Counted from the stretch's first letter, positions 7,607 to 17,275 are shown. The stretch: 37,793 nucleotides of DNA from Serratia liquefaciens (GCA_012719855.1 JAAXZN010000032.1:1-37793), one strand, 5' to 3'. Translations and numbers: made by a program. Notes: generated by a model from the letters alone, not told the origin.

Positions 7607-9736
7607 ATGTCAATTCTTTTTCGTCTTTCGCTGTTGGCGGCTTCCGTTGCCATGGCGCTGCCAGTCTTTGCTGCTGATAATAAATCTCAAAATGATGCGC
7701 CTGCCGACAATATTACCGTCGTCGGCAACTGGCTGGATAACCCGGATACCAGTTCGGTGTTGCTCAACCACCCCGGCGCACGTTCCATCGTAACCGAACA
7801 ACAAATGCATGAACAAGGCGACCAGACCATTGCCGATACCCTGCGCGGCGTGCCTGGCGTGCAGGTCCGCGACAGCAACGGTACCGGCGGCAGCGACATT
7901 TCGCTCAACGTCGGCGTGCGCGGCCTGACTTCTCGCCTTTCCCCCCGCTCCACCATTTTGATGGACGGCGTCCCCTTGGCGGTCGCGCCTTACGGCCAGC
8001 CGCAGCTGTCGATGGCACCGCTGTCGATTGGCAGCCTGCAATCGGTTGACGTGGTACGCGGCGGTGGCGCGGTACGTTACGGGCCGCAAAACGTCGGCGG
8101 TGTAATTAACTTCGTCACCAAGGACATCCCGAAAACCTTCGGCGGCGCGGCCAGCGTACAGACCCAGGGGGCCAGCCACGGCGGCCTTAAAACCCTGACC
8201 AGCACCTCGCTCGGCGGCACCGCCGACAACGGCTTCGGCGCAGAGCTGCTGTATTCCGGCCTGCACGGCCAGGGCTATCGCGACAACAACGACAATACCG
8301 ACATCGACGATTTCATGCTGAAAACGCGCTATGCGTTTACCGATCGCGATGAGTTACTGGCCAATTTCCACTATTACGACGCAAAATCCGGCATGCCGGG
8401 CGGGCTGAGCAGCGCGCAATATGCGCAAAATCCGTTCCAGTCGACCCGTCCGTGGGACCAGTTCGAAGGCCGCCGCAAGGACATGTCGTTCAAATATAAG
8501 CACCAGGAAGACGACAAGCAGTTCGAAGTGCTGACCTATTTCACCGACAGCTATCGCGGCAGCAGCATCGAATCGGAAGGCACCGGTAAAAACGCCGGGA
8601 TGAAGCGTATGGTGTCTTACCCGCGCCACTACTCCACCTGGGCGATTGAACCCAGCTACTCGCAGGTCTTCCGTTTCTGGGACATGGCGCACGAGATCAC
8701 CCTCGGTTACCGCTACCTGAACGAAACCATGGATGAAAAAGCGTCCCGTTCTGCCTGGTACAACCCGGCAGATATCGGCTCCACCCCGGAAACGCCGGAT
8801 TACTATCAGCACACCTCCGGCGGCACCGCAGCCCACGCGCTGTACATAGACGACACCATCAACGTCGGCAACTGGACGGTTACGCCGGGCCTGCGCTATG
8901 AAAGCATCCGCACCCATGTAGACGATTCGTTCAACAATATCAGCCGCGAGAAGAGCTACAGCGAACCGCTGCCGTCACTGAATGTCATGTACCACATGTC
9001 CGACGCCTGGAAGCTGTTCGCCAACGCCAACACCTCGTTCGGCAGCATGCAGTACTTCCAGTTGACCAAGGGCGGCAACGGCAACCAACCCGCACCGGGC
9101 CTGACGGCGGAAAAAGCCCATACCTATGAGTTCGGTACCCGTTACGACGACACCATCGTCAAAGCCGAAGCCACGCTGTTCTATATCGATTTCGATAACC
9201 AGCTGCAATACATCAGCAACGACGTCGGCTGGACCAACATGGGCGCCACCAAGCACAAGGGTATCGAGCTGGCGCTCAGCTACGATCTCAGCGAACTGAA
9301 CCGCGCGCTGGATGGCGTAAGCGTCTACACCAGCTACACCTATACCAAAGCCAGCACCGACAAGGGCGACTTCGCCGGTAAGGATCTGCCGTTCTATTCG
9401 CGCCAGGTGTATACCGTCGGCACCCGCTACGCCACCGGCAGTTGGGTGTGGAATCTGGACAGCTATGCCCAGTCCAGGCAGCACTCGCCGGGCACCGGGC
9501 CGGATTACATCACGCAGGAAAGCGCCGACGGCCAGTTTGGCAACATCGCTGGGTATATGGTGTGGAATATGCGCGGGGAGTATAACTTCGGGCCGCAGCT
9601 GTCGAACCTGACGCTGGGTGCCGGGGTGAAAAACCTGTTCGATCAGCGCTACTTCACCCGCTCCAATGACAACAACTTCGGCAAATACGTCGGTGAACCG
9701 CGCACCTTCTTCGTGCAGGGTTCCGTGGCGTTCTAA
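7607..9736 (+). CDS. FecA-like TonB-dependent siderophore/ferric-citrate receptor lacking the signalling domain
   Basis: Outer-membrane gated channel for a ferric complex. The 709-residue protein has a signal peptide (cleavage near FAA, 21-23) and a TonB box (NITVV, 35-39). The plug domain runs from about 55 to 175, and a 22-strand-type barrel ends in Phe (VQGSVAF). The plug sequences APYGQPQLSMAPLSIGS and VDVVRGGGAVRYGPQNVGG are close to my memory of E. coli FecA, as are YYDAKSGMPGGLS and GVKNLFDQRYFTRS. E. coli FecA is about 774 residues with an N-terminal domain that contacts FecR. That domain is absent here and no fecI/fecR genes are nearby. Control is therefore probably Fur alone. The ligand could be ferric citrate or another carboxylate siderophore. 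TAAGG precedes the ATG by seven bases. Confidence 0.9.
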   Translation: MSILFRLSLLAASVAMALPVFAADNKSQNDAPADNITVVGNWLDNPDTSSVLLNHPGARSIVTEQQMHEQGDQTIADTLRGVPGVQVRDSNGTGGSDISLNVGVRGLTSRLSPRSTILMDGVPLAVAPYGQPQLSMAPLSIGSLQSVDVVRGGGAVRYGPQNVGGVINFVTKDIPKTFGGAASVQTQGASHGGLKTLTSTSLGGTADNGFGAELLYSGLHGQGYRDNNDNTDIDDFMLKTRYAFTDRDELLANFHYYDAKSGMPGGLSSAQYAQNPFQSTRPWDQFEGRRKDMSFKYKHQEDDKQFEVLTYFTDSYRGSSIESEGTGKNAGMKRMVSYPRHYSTWAIEPSYSQVFRFWDMAHEITLGYRYLNETMDEKASRSAWYNPADIGSTPETPDYYQHTSGGTAAHALYIDDTINVGNWTVTPGLRYESIRTHVDDSFNNISREKSYSEPLPSLNVMYHMSDAWKLFANANTSFGSMQYFQLTKGGNGNQPAPGLTAEKAHTYEFGTRYDDTIVKAEATLFYIDFDNQLQYISNDVGWTNMGATKHKGIELALSYDLSELNRALDGVSVYTSYTYTKASTDKGDFAGKDLPFYSRQVYTVGTRYATGSWVWNLDSYAQSRQHSPGTGPDYITQESADGQFGNIAGYMVWNMRGEYNFGPQLSNLTLGAGVKNLFDQRYFTRSNDNNFGKYVGEPRTFFVQGSVAF

Positions 9737-9738
9737 GC

Positions 9739-9766
9739 ATCAGCGCCCTCTTCGGGGGGCGCTGAT
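9739..9766. terminator. hairpin between convergent receptor and abgR genes
   Basis: ATCAGCGCCC (9739-9748) pairs with GGGCGCTGAT (9757-9766), a 10-bp stem. It lies between the receptor stop and the abgR stop codon, so it may end transcription from both sides. No long T-tract follows on either strand. Confidence 0.55.
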
Positions 9767-9767
9767 C

Positions 9768-10664
9768 TCAGCGACAGTGCAGACGAAACAGGCGCGCCAG
9801 GTGTGCGCCCATCGGCGTCAGCGTGGTGTCCTTACGCTGAATCAGATAAAACGTCGCCTTAGGCAAGCTTTCTTCCAGCGCCAGCGGCACCAGATGCTTA
9901 CCCAGTATTGGGTCAGAGATCACATCTACCGATAAAATACTGACGAAGTCACTTTGCGCCACCAGGCTGGTGCAGGCCATAAATGTCTCACAGGTCACGC
10001 TGATTGACGGCGCCATTCCCAAATCCCCGAAAAGATCGTGCAGCAGGCGGTAGTAGCTGCCTTTGGGCGTCGGCATGGTCCAGTCGCAGTGCTGCAGCTG
10101 TTTCAGGGACGTCGCTCCTTCCATCGGATGCCCCTTGCGCACCACCACCTTGTACTCTTTTTCCATCAGCCGTTCGTACTGTAATTCATTGTCCAGGCTG
10201 CTGGGGTAATAGGTATTGACGGTAAAATCCAGCTCACCCTGGCGCAGTTCCGGGATCATCGACACCAGCTGTCCTTCGACAATCCGTACTTTGACCTTCG
10301 GGTATTCACGATGAAACTGGGTGATAACCTGCGGCATGACGGTGCGCGCAATGCTACCGCCTACGCCGATATTCACCGAACCACCCGCCAGCCCCAGCCG
10401 TTGCTGAATATCCTCCTGCGCCACCCGCAGCTCTTCGAGGATCAGGCTGGCATGCTGGAAAAAGTTATCGCCGCAGTCGGTCAGCACCACGCCCTGGCTG
10501 CGGCGAATAAACAGCTTGGCCCCCAGCACCTGCTCCAGCTCCTGAATAGACTTGGTTAACGCAGGCTGGGAAAGGCGTGAAGTGCGGCTGGCGGCGCGGA
10601 TGCTGCCCTGACGACTGACTTCTACAAACGCACGTAATTGGTGCAATTTTATTGAGGCTGGCAT
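9768..10664 (-). CDS. abgR: LysR-family regulator AbgR of the abg operon
   Basis: DNA-binding regulator, 298 residues, divergent from abgABT. The N-terminal winged HTH is IKLHQLRAFVEVSRQGSIRAASRTSRLSQPALTKSIQELE-type (about residues 5-45). The co-inducer domain begins near 90 and includes VRIVEGQLVSMIPELRQGELDF and DWTMPTPKGSYY, both close to E. coli AbgR. I chose the ATG at 10664 (MPASIKLHQ) because it aligns with the E. coli start. A longer reading frame exists only from a TTG at 10700. The 270-bp gap to abgA is AT-rich in its abgR half and should hold the shared operator. The inducer in E. coli is unproven. Confidence 0.9.
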   Translation of the reverse strand: MPASIKLHQLRAFVEVSRQGSIRAASRTSRLSQPALTKSIQELEQVLGAKLFIRRSQGVVLTDCGDNFFQHASLILEELRVAQEDIQQRLGLAGGSVNIGVGGSIARTVMPQVITQFHREYPKVKVRIVEGQLVSMIPELRQGELDFTVNTYYPSSLDNELQYERLMEKEYKVVVRKGHPMEGATSLKQLQHCDWTMPTPKGSYYRLLHDLFGDLGMAPSISVTCETFMACTSLVAQSDFVSILSVDVISDPILGKHLVPLALEESLPKATFYLIQRKDTTLTPMGAHLARLFRLHCR

Positions 10665-10937
10665 AGGAAAATGGCGATAACCGTTGTTTATCAATAGCAA
10701 GATATTGGCATCTTATTTAGCCTGATTCCATTGTGTACATTCGAAAAAAACAGAATATATAACCAAATTCTTATTTCGCTTAATTAATCGCATTTCCTGC
10801 GCCGATAAGCGCTATTCACGGCAGTTAGTCACTAAATACGTCTTTTTTTTCATTAAATAGCTTCACCGTCTGATTTGGTTCAGCGCACCACTGCTGCCCG
10901 GCATTTACCTGGGCGCGATAACTTATGAGATATCAAA

Positions 10938-12254
10938 ATGAATAATCCGCTTTCGATGTTGGTGACCGATCTGTACCCGCAGCTGCAGGCCTGGCGGCGT
11001 GACTTTCACCGCTACGCCGAGTCCGGCTGGTTTGAATTCCGCACCGCTACCCTGGTGGCGGAAGAGCTGGATCGATTGGGCTACCGCCTGCAACTGGGTC
11101 GTGAAGTGATTAACGCCGACGCCCGCATGGGGTTACCGTCGGCCGAGGCTCTGCAGGCTCAGGAGCAGCGCGCCCGCGAACAGGGTGCGCTGGAAAAATG
11201 GCTGCCACATTTTTCCGGCGGCTTCGCCGGTATTGTCGCCACGCTGGATACCGGCCGCCCCGGGCCGGTGATCGCCTATCGCGTTGACATGGACGCGCTC
11301 GATCTCAACGAAAAGCTGCAGCCGGATCACCTGCCGTTTCGCGAAGGTTTTGCCTCCTGCAACAGCGGCATGATGCATGCATGCGGTCACGATGGCCACA
11401 CCACCATCGGCCTGGGACTGGCACACGTTTTCAAAAGCCTGGAGCCTCAGCTCAACGGCACCATCAAACTGATTTTCCAACCGGCGGAGGAAGGCACCCG
11501 CGGCGCAAAATCCATGGTGGAAGCCGGCGTAGTGGACGACGTTGATTTCTTCACTGCGGTGCATATCGGCACCGGCGTACCGGCCGGCGAACTGGTGTGC
11601 GGCAGCGACAGCTTTATGGCGACCAGCAAACTCGACGTCACCTACCGTGGCGTGGCCGCCCATGCGGGGGCCAAACCGGAAGATGGCCGCAATGCGCTGC
11701 TGGCGGCGGCACAGGCCACGCTGGGGCTGTACGCCATTCCACGCCACAGCGAAGGCAGCTCGCGCATCAACGTCGGTGTGCTGCAGGCAGGGACCGGTCG
11801 TAATGTGATCGCCGACCACGCATTTATGAAAGTAGAAACTCGCGGCGCCGCCAATGCCATCAACGAATTTGTCTACCAGCAGGCACTGAACGTGATTGAG
11901 GGCGCGGCAAAAATGCACGGCGTGGAGTGCGATATCGCACTGATGGGCGCGGCGCAGAGCAGCAAACCGACCCAGCCGTGGGTGGACTACATTCACCGCC
12001 AGGCGCAGGACATTGCCGAACTGAGTTCGGTGGTCGACCGCCGCGAACAGGCCGCCGGTTCTGAAGACGCAACCTACATGATGGAACGGGTGAAATCGCA
12101 CGGCGGACAGGCCTCGTATGTGATCTTCGGCACCGAGCTGAGCGCCGGGCACCACAATGAGAAGTTTGATTTTAACGAACAGGTCATGGCGGTGGCAGTA
12201 AAAACGCTGGCGTCGCTGGCGCTTAACCTGCCTACTTTTGGGAGCCAAGCATGA
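10938..12254 (+). CDS. abgA: p-aminobenzoyl-glutamate hydrolase subunit A
   Basis: Metallopeptidase (M20 family) subunit of the heterodimer that cleaves p-aminobenzoyl-glutamate, a folate breakdown product, into p-aminobenzoate and glutamate in the cytoplasm. The protein is 438 residues, like E. coli AbgA (436). The metal-binding motif HACGHDGH is at residues 147-154, and the catalytic glutamate pair is in QPAEEGTRG (184-185). [16 protein letters not shown] near the C terminus supplies the last ligand His. The insert at about 50-90, typical of AbgA compared with simple M20 amidohydrolases, is present. The stop overlaps the abgB start by 4 bp (ATGA), so translation is coupled. Confidence 0.95.
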   Translation: MNNPLSMLVTDLYPQLQAWRRDFHRYAESGWFEFRTATLVAEELDRLGYRLQLGREVINADARMGLPSAEALQAQEQRAREQGALEKWLPHFSGGFAGIVATLDTGRPGPVIAYRVDMDALDLNEKLQPDHLPFREGFASCNSGMMHACGHDGHTTIGLGLAHVFKSLEPQLNGTIKLIFQPAEEGTRGAKSMVEAGVVDDVDFFTAVHIGTGVPAGELVCGSDSFMATSKLDVTYRGVAAHAGAKPEDGRNALLAAAQATLGLYAIPRHSEGSSRINVGVLQAGTGRNVIADHAFMKVETRGAANAINEFVYQQALNVIEGAAKMHGVECDIALMGAAQSSKPTQPWVDYIHRQAQDIAELSSVVDRREQAAGSEDATYMMERVKSHGGQASYVIFGTELSAGHHNEKFDFNEQVMAVAVKTLASLALNLPTFGSQA

Positions 12255-13702
12255 GCTATCCACAGCTGCTGAAGTTTATCCATCACTACATTGACCAACA
12301 CCAGCCGCGTTTTAGCGCACTGAGCGACAGCATCTGGGATCACCCGGAAACACGCTTTACCGAAACCTATTCTGCCAATTTGCTGGCCGATGCGCTGGAG
12401 CAAGAAGGTTTTACGCTTGAACGCGGCGTCGGCGGCATTGAAACCGCATTTATCGCCAGCTATGGCGGCGGCCAGCCGGTGATCGCCCTGCTGGGCGAGT
12501 ACGACGCCCTTGCCGGATTAAGCCAACGGTCAGGCTGCGCCACGCCGCAACCGCTGGTCGAAAACGGGAACGGTCACGGCTGTGGTCACAACCTGTTGGG
12601 CACCGCCGCATTGGCAGGAGCCTTCGCGGTCAAAGCCTGGATGCAGCAACAGCACCTGACCGGCACCGTGCGTTTCTACGGCTGCCCTGGCGAAGAGGGC
12701 GGTTCCGGCAAAACCTTTATGGTACGCGAAGGGCTGTTCGATGACGTCGACGCCGCCCTCACCTGGCACCCCGAAGGCTTCAGCGGCATGTTCAATACCA
12801 GCACCTTGGCCAATATTCAGGCAGCGTTTCAGTTCAAAGGGGTCGCCGCGCACGCCGCCAACTCACCCCACCTTGGCCGCAGCGCGCTGGATGCCGTGAC
12901 ATTGATGAACACCGGCGCCAACTTCCTGCGTGAGCACATCGTGCAGGAAGCGCGATTGCACTATGCGGTTACCAATACCGGCGGCAGTTCGCCCAATGTG
13001 GTGCAAGCCGACGCCGAAGTGCTGTATCTGATCCGCGCGCCGCAGCTCGATCAAGCGCAGGATATTTACCAGCGAGTGATCAACATCGCCAAGGGTGCAG
13101 CGCTAATGACCGACACCCAAATGACGGTACGTTTCGACAAGGCCTGCTCCAACTATGTGCCAAACCGCAGCCTGGAGCAGGTGATGTATCGCCACGTCTG
13201 TGGCTTCGGTCTGCCGGAGTACAGCGAGGAGGAGCGCAGCTTCGCCACCGAGATCCGCCAAACGCTGAACAAGGACGACCTGCGTAATGCCAAGCTGAAC
13301 ATCGCCCGGACTGGCGGGGCGGCCGGCCGTGAATGGGTGCAAAACCTGGGCGACAAGGTACTGATGGATGAAGTCGCGCCTTATGTGGCCTCGGAAGATC
13401 TGCTGTACGGCTCCACCGACGTCGGCGACGTCAGTTGGGTGACGCCGACCGCCCAGTGCTTCAGCCCGTGCTTTGCGCTCGGCACCCCGCTGCACACCTG
13501 GCAACTGGTGGCGCAGGGCCGCACCTCTATCGCGCACAAGGGCATGTGCCTGGCGGGCAAGGTGATGGCGGCCACCGCCATCGACCTGTTGAGCGACAGC
13601 GCACTGCTGGCGGAGTGCCGCCGCGAGTTCGAACGCCAACGAACAGAACAGCCGTACAGTTGCCCAATCCCGTCGGGGGTTAAACCTTCGCCGTTAAAAT
13701 AA
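12251..13702 (+). CDS. abgB: p-aminobenzoyl-glutamate hydrolase subunit B
   Basis: Second M20-type subunit of the p-aminobenzoyl-glutamate hydrolase, 483 residues (E. coli 481). Metal-site motifs are GEYDALAGL (82-90), [10 protein letters not shown] (108-117) and [10 protein letters not shown] (145-154, glutamates 148-149). [15 protein letters not shown] in the C-terminal third is typical of AbgB. Its start codon overlaps the abgA stop, consistent with stoichiometric production of the two subunits. A 9-bp hairpin follows the stop codon, before the transporter gene. Confidence 0.95.
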   Translation: MSYPQLLKFIHHYIDQHQPRFSALSDSIWDHPETRFTETYSANLLADALEQEGFTLERGVGGIETAFIASYGGGQPVIALLGEYDALAGLSQRSGCATPQPLVENGNGHGCGHNLLGTAALAGAFAVKAWMQQQHLTGTVRFYGCPGEEGGSGKTFMVREGLFDDVDAALTWHPEGFSGMFNTSTLANIQAAFQFKGVAAHAANSPHLGRSALDAVTLMNTGANFLREHIVQEARLHYAVTNTGGSSPNVVQADAEVLYLIRAPQLDQAQDIYQRVINIAKGAALMTDTQMTVRFDKACSNYVPNRSLEQVMYRHVCGFGLPEYSEEERSFATEIRQTLNKDDLRNAKLNIARTGGAAGREWVQNLGDKVLMDEVAPYVASEDLLYGSTDVGDVSWVTPTAQCFSPCFALGTPLHTWQLVAQGRTSIAHKGMCLAGKVMAATAIDLLSDSALLAECRREFERQRTEQPYSCPIPSGVKPSPLK

Positions 13703-13713
13703 AGACTGAACGA

Positions 13714-13737
13714 CACAGGCCCACCCACGGGCCTGTG
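13714..13737 (+). repeat. 9-bp hairpin between abgB and abgT
   Basis: CACAGGCCC (13714-13722) and GGGCCTGTG (13729-13737) are perfect complements around six bases. The following sequence is A-rich (AAAATAATTATAAA), not T-rich. It is therefore unlikely to be a full terminator and more likely an mRNA-stabilising or partial-attenuation element between hydrolase and transporter. Confidence 0.6.
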
Positions 13738-13804
13738 AAAATAATTATAAATAAATCAAATAATAAAAAATAAACACAACAGGACAAACACAGAGGGTAA
13801 GACA

Positions 13805-15331
13805 ATGAGTGAGGCCACAACGTCAGTCAATAAAAGCCCCGGTCGCATTTTTTACTGGGTAGAACGCATCGGGAATAAAATTCCCAATCCTTTTTTACTG
13901 TTCGTCTATTTAATCGTTGTTTTAATGCTGGCCACAGCGCTGTTCTCCTGGCTGGACCTAGCGGTGAAGAACCCGGCCACCGGCGAGCTGATCAAGGTGA
14001 ATAACCTGATGAGCGTAGCGGGCATGCAGTGGATTTTCCCGAACATCATCCATAACTTCAGCAGCTTTGCGCCGCTGGGAGCCATTCTGGCACTGGTCAT
14101 CGGCGCTGGGCTGGCAGAGAAAGTCGGGCTGTTGCAGGCGCTGATGTATAAAATGGCCTCACGCGTTAGCGCACGCTATGCCAGTTACATGGTGCTGTTT
14201 ATCGCCTTCTTCAGCCACATTTCATCGGACGCCGCGTTGGTGGTGATGCCGCCGCTCGGCGCACTGATGTTCCTTGCCGTGGGCCGCCACCCCATTGCCG
14301 GGCTATTGGCCGCTATCGCCGGGGTCGCTTCCGGCTTTACCGCCAACCTGCTGATCGTCACCACCGACGTGCTGCTTTCCGGTATCAGTACCGAGGCCAC
14401 CAAAGCTGTAGACGCCGCCGTTCACGTCAGCGTGATCGACAACTGGTACTTTATGGCCACCTCGGTGATCGTGCTGACCATCGCCGGCGCACTGCTGACC
14501 GATAAGTTTATTGAACCCAGGTTGCCAGAATGGCGCGGCAGCGCGGAAGATAAAATTGAAGCGCTAACCCCGCTGCAAAACCGTGGGCTGATGATGAGCG
14601 GCATAGCCGCACTGGTGTTTATCGCGATTATCGCCGCGCTGGTGGTGCCGGAAGCTGCTCCGCTGCGCGATCCGAAAACCGGCTCGGTGATCCCCTCGCC
14701 GTTCATTAAAGGCATTGTACCGATCATCATCCTGTTCTTTTTCACCGTCGGCATTACCTATGGCGTGGTGACCAAACAGATCCGACGGCCAGACGATATT
14801 CCCCACCACCTGATAGAGCCGATGAAGAGCATGGCCGGCTTTATCGTGATGGTGTTTCCGCTGTCGCAGTTCGTGGCGTTCTTTAACTGGAGCAACATGG
14901 GCAAGTTTATGGCCATCGGCCTGACCGACATGCTGGAAGCCGCCGGCATGAGCGGCGCACCGGCGTTCCTCGGCCTGATGTTCCTCTCCGCCTTCCTGTG
15001 CATGTTTATCGCCAGCGGTTCAGCCATCTGGTCGATTCTGGCACCGATTTTTGTGCCGATGTTTATGCTGCTCGGCTTCCACCCGGCATTCGCGCAGATG
15101 ATCTTCCGCATTGCCGACTCCTCGGTGCTGCCGCTGGCACCGATGTCGCCGTTCCTGCCGCTGTTCCTGGGTTTCCTGCAGCGTTACCGCAAAGACGCCC
15201 AGCTCGGCACCTATTACGTGCTGATCCTGCCGTATCCGCTGGTATTCTTTGCCGTGTGGATTTTACTGTTGCTGGCGTGGTACGCACTCGGCCTGCCGAT
15301 CGGGCCGGGGGTCTATCCGAAGATGGGGTGA
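13805..15331 (+). CDS. abgT: p-aminobenzoyl-glutamate transporter AbgT
   Basis: Inner-membrane transporter of the AbgT family importing p-aminobenzoyl-glutamate for the AbgAB hydrolase. It is 508 residues, the same size as the E. coli protein. The N terminus is the family's cytosolic PGRIFYWVERIGNKIPNPF (about 12-30). About nine membrane helices and two re-entrant hairpins follow. Conserved blocks include FFSHISSDAALVVMPPLGA (about 137-155), the SGSAIWSILAPIFVPMF core (about 401-417), and DSSVLPLAPMSPFLPLFLGF (about 437-456). GAGGG precedes the ATG. Some AbgT relatives act as sulphonamide exporters, but linkage to abgAB makes import the better call. Confidence 0.94.
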   Translation: MSEATTSVNKSPGRIFYWVERIGNKIPNPFLLFVYLIVVLMLATALFSWLDLAVKNPATGELIKVNNLMSVAGMQWIFPNIIHNFSSFAPLGAILALVIGAGLAEKVGLLQALMYKMASRVSARYASYMVLFIAFFSHISSDAALVVMPPLGALMFLAVGRHPIAGLLAAIAGVASGFTANLLIVTTDVLLSGISTEATKAVDAAVHVSVIDNWYFMATSVIVLTIAGALLTDKFIEPRLPEWRGSAEDKIEALTPLQNRGLMMSGIAALVFIAIIAALVVPEAAPLRDPKTGSVIPSPFIKGIVPIIILFFFTVGITYGVVTKQIRRPDDIPHHLIEPMKSMAGFIVMVFPLSQFVAFFNWSNMGKFMAIGLTDMLEAAGMSGAPAFLGLMFLSAFLCMFIASGSAIWSILAPIFVPMFMLLGFHPAFAQMIFRIADSSVLPLAPMSPFLPLFLGFLQRYRKDAQLGTYYVLILPYPLVFFAVWILLLLAWYALGLPIGPGVYPKMG

Positions 15332-15337
15332 AGATTA

Positions 15338-15363
15338 CCGGCCTCTTGATATCGGGAGGCCGG
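15338..15363. terminator. hairpin between convergent abgT and ail-like genes
   Basis: CCGGCCTC (15338-15345) pairs with GAGGCCGG (15356-15363). It lies between two stop codons facing each other. There is no clear T-tract, so the terminator role is inferred from position. Confidence 0.45.
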
Positions 15364-15376
15364 AAGCATGCAACTA

Positions 15377-15952
15377 TCAGAAACGATAGCCAACGCCGAT
15401 ATTGAAACCGTTGATAGAGCGATTTTTACCACCGGCATCCAGTTTGGAGCCTTCATAACCGATATCTACCGCCAGATTTTCCATCGGGTTAACCTGGAAA
15501 CCAACGCCGTACATAAAGGAGGTTTTCTTCTGGTTACCGCTCTCTTCACCCATATATTCGTAAGTGTTGTATGCGTAATTACTCCAGGATGACTTGTAAT
15601 CCACCTTGTTATAATTCAAACCCAATAGCCCGTAAACGCTGACAAATTGATTAAAACGGTATGCCGGACCAACGGACAGTGAGTAATATTTAACTTCGGC
15701 ATGATTATTAACCTTGTCGCGATAGACATTGTAAGACTCGTCCTTGTCACCGCTCATATAGGTAAATGAGCTGATAACGCTGATTGGCGAATCCCACTCG
15801 TAACGGTACTTAATGTTCACGCCGTTGATATTCTTGAAGTCCTGTACCTTGCTCTGCGCATAACCGGCAGTGATAGTGCTTTGCCCGGCATGGGCAGCCA
15901 TGCCGAAACCCAGAGTGGAAAGAACCAAAGTGGAGATGATTAACTTTTTCAT
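15377..15952 (-). CDS. Ail/Lom/OmpX-family outer membrane beta-barrel protein
   Basis: Small eight-stranded outer-membrane barrel, 191 residues including a signal peptide (MKKLIISTLVLSTLGFGMAAHA, cleavage after residue 22). Alternating aromatic and polar residues mark the strands: STITAGYAQSKVQ, VNIKYRYEWDSPISVISSF, YYSLSVGPAYRFNQFVSVYGLLG and the C-terminal NIGVGYRF ending in Phe. OmpX is 171 and Ail 178 residues, so it is slightly long, with extended loops (about 85-105 and 128-146). Family members mediate adhesion, serum resistance or invasion. Whether this one does cannot be told. Start chosen at MKKL because AAGGAAG lies seven bases upstream; an upstream in-frame ATG at 16006 lacks such a site. 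Confidence 0.85.
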   Translation of the reverse strand: MKKLIISTLVLSTLGFGMAAHAGQSTITAGYAQSKVQDFKNINGVNIKYRYEWDSPISVISSFTYMSGDKDESYNVYRDKVNNHAEVKYYSLSVGPAYRFNQFVSVYGLLGLNYNKVDYKSSWSNYAYNTYEYMGEESGNQKKTSFMYGVGFQVNPMENLAVDIGYEGSKLDAGGKNRSINGFNIGVGYRF

Positions 15953-16191
15953 GCAATCTTCCTTAATCGTAAGTGGAACAACATTGGTAAAAAAATAACT
16001 ATCCATATCGTATTGGCGGCATAAATCATTAATTTTTCATTATCAAGAAAAATTGGTTGATAAAATTAGATTATAGCAAACCCTATTTATTATTAATTAG
16101 TTGAACGTGCAATTTGCTAACCGCCTTTTAGAAAGAACAATCACGCTGTCTTTAGTCGCTGGGAACTGTCTATTCGCTTTCAAACTATTCC

Positions 16192-16725
16192 CTACTCTAC
16201 TTTATGGCAATAAAGGGGGGATTCACCCGGAACCCTGACCACATAAGACGGGAAATCGGTGATTTCTGTCGTCTGATAGGGCTGGACTTCTTGCGTTGCT
16301 GGAAGCCGATCCCGAAATCCTTTGGCTACAATCGCCTCACTCGAAGGGCTGAGCGGCATTGAGACTTTCAGGCTTTCCGGATCGATATAAACCCGCTGAC
16401 CATTCTCTTCCATAATCACTTTCTGCCGATAGCTCAGAGTAATTGTTGCCATTGATGAGCCATGAGGAATGAACATCACGCGGACATCGGCGTGGCTTAG
16501 ATTTTCCGCTCTACTTATGATATGCCCACGAATTTTTGTGGTCATAGGCAATAGATTTTTACCATTCCCGGCAAGTTCGGCCTCGCAGTTAACAATACTG
16601 CCAGGCGGATAGGCGGCATCGAGTGTCCGCATTTCTTCGCGTGTGACAGCACTAGAGTCCAAGGAGCCAAGCAATATAAAACCGCCGGTCACCAACGGTA
16701 GGGCTGTCTTGTAAAACCTTTTCAT
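16192..16725 (-). CDS. secreted protein of unknown function
   Basis: Not recognised. It has 177 residues with a clear Sec signal peptide (KTALPLVTGGFILLGSLDSSA, cleavage about residue 26) and no lipobox Cys. The mature part has two Cys residues (SIVNCEAEL near the start and PLYCHKVE at the end) that could form one disulphide. The middle alternates hydrophobic and polar residues as in a small beta fold. A strong ribosome site (AGGAGGAGAG) precedes the ATG. It follows the candidate CDI immunity gene by about 100 bp on the same strand, so it may share transcription with the CDI locus. It could also be unrelated. No function is proposed. Confidence 0.75.
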   Translation of the reverse strand: MKRFYKTALPLVTGGFILLGSLDSSAVTREEMRTLDAAYPPGSIVNCEAELAGNGKNLLPMTTKIRGHIISRAENLSHADVRVMFIPHGSSMATITLSYRQKVIMEENGQRVYIDPESLKVSMPLSPSSEAIVAKGFRDRLPATQEVQPYQTTEITDFPSYVVRVPGESPLYCHKVE

Positions 16726-16829
16726 AGCCTCTCCTCCTGATACCCGGCAATATATTTATCCGGAAAACGCTCAATAATAACCCAATGGAATTACCCTCTA
16801 CTATATTAAGTTAAAATGAAGTATAAAAC

Positions 16830-17267
16830 TTAACTTAAAAAATGAAAGATAATACCAACAACATATATTACCCTAATACTCCACAAGGCCAAACCCCGTA
16901 ATCCAGCTCTTTTGGCAAAAAAAACCTCACTAAAGATTGCTGAGCTTTTTATTCTTCCCGGCTTAATCTCACCCTTGTAATAATAGCAATACATGAGAAA
17001 AGCCCATGCCCCAGCTATCAGAATAAATTGATATGTACTTCTCGCCTCTATATCAAAACGCAGTAAAAAAGATGCAGGAATGACCAATAGAAGAACAATC
17101 CTCGCAGTCATAGCTGTAACGTTTTCTTTACCAACAAAAAAAATGGCATCAAAGAACACTGACATTGATGAAGGAGCCGAATAAGAGAGCCCCGTTTTTT
17201 TACAAAAAACAATAAAAGAGACAAAAAAAATGGCAATGATTAATATTTGAAAGTAAATTAACATCAT
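16830..17267 (-). CDS. integral membrane protein, candidate CdiI immunity protein
   Basis: A 145-residue protein with four predicted membrane helices at about 3-22, 55-71, 78-97 and 127-144. Between helices 1 and 2 lies a segment with SMSVFFDAIFFVGKENV, and a basic loop (KRAGLRG) precedes helix 4. I recognise no family. The start codon lies 8 bp after the cdiA stop, with GTGAG in the stop-codon region as the only possible ribosome site, so it is translationally coupled to the toxin gene. In CDI loci this is the position of cdiI, and membrane-located immunity proteins are known for toxins acting on the inner membrane. The base composition is clearly AT-richer than the cdiA body, as usual for exchangeable CT/immunity modules. 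The immunity role is inferred from position. Confidence 0.75.
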   Translation of the reverse strand: MMLIYFQILIIAIFFVSFIVFCKKTGLSYSAPSSMSVFFDAIFFVGKENVTAMTARIVLLLVIPASFLLRFDIEARSTYQFILIAGAWAFLMYCYYYKGEIKPGRIKSSAIFSEVFFAKRAGLRGLALWSIRVIYVVGIIFHFLS

Positions 17268-17275
17268 TATCTATC

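Noticed and set aside
7426-7677. 83-codon plus-strand frame between the binding protein and the receptor
   Set aside because: It overlaps both real genes, covers the Fur-like site and has no features of its own.
10665-10700. Upstream extension of AbgR by 12 residues
   Set aside because: It requires a TTG start. The ATG at 10664 aligns with the E. coli AbgR N terminus.
16806-16838. TTAAGTT/AACTTAA repeats over the end of the candidate immunity gene
   Set aside because: The stem is only A/T, has no T-tract after it on the minus strand and could arise by chance in this AT-rich segment.
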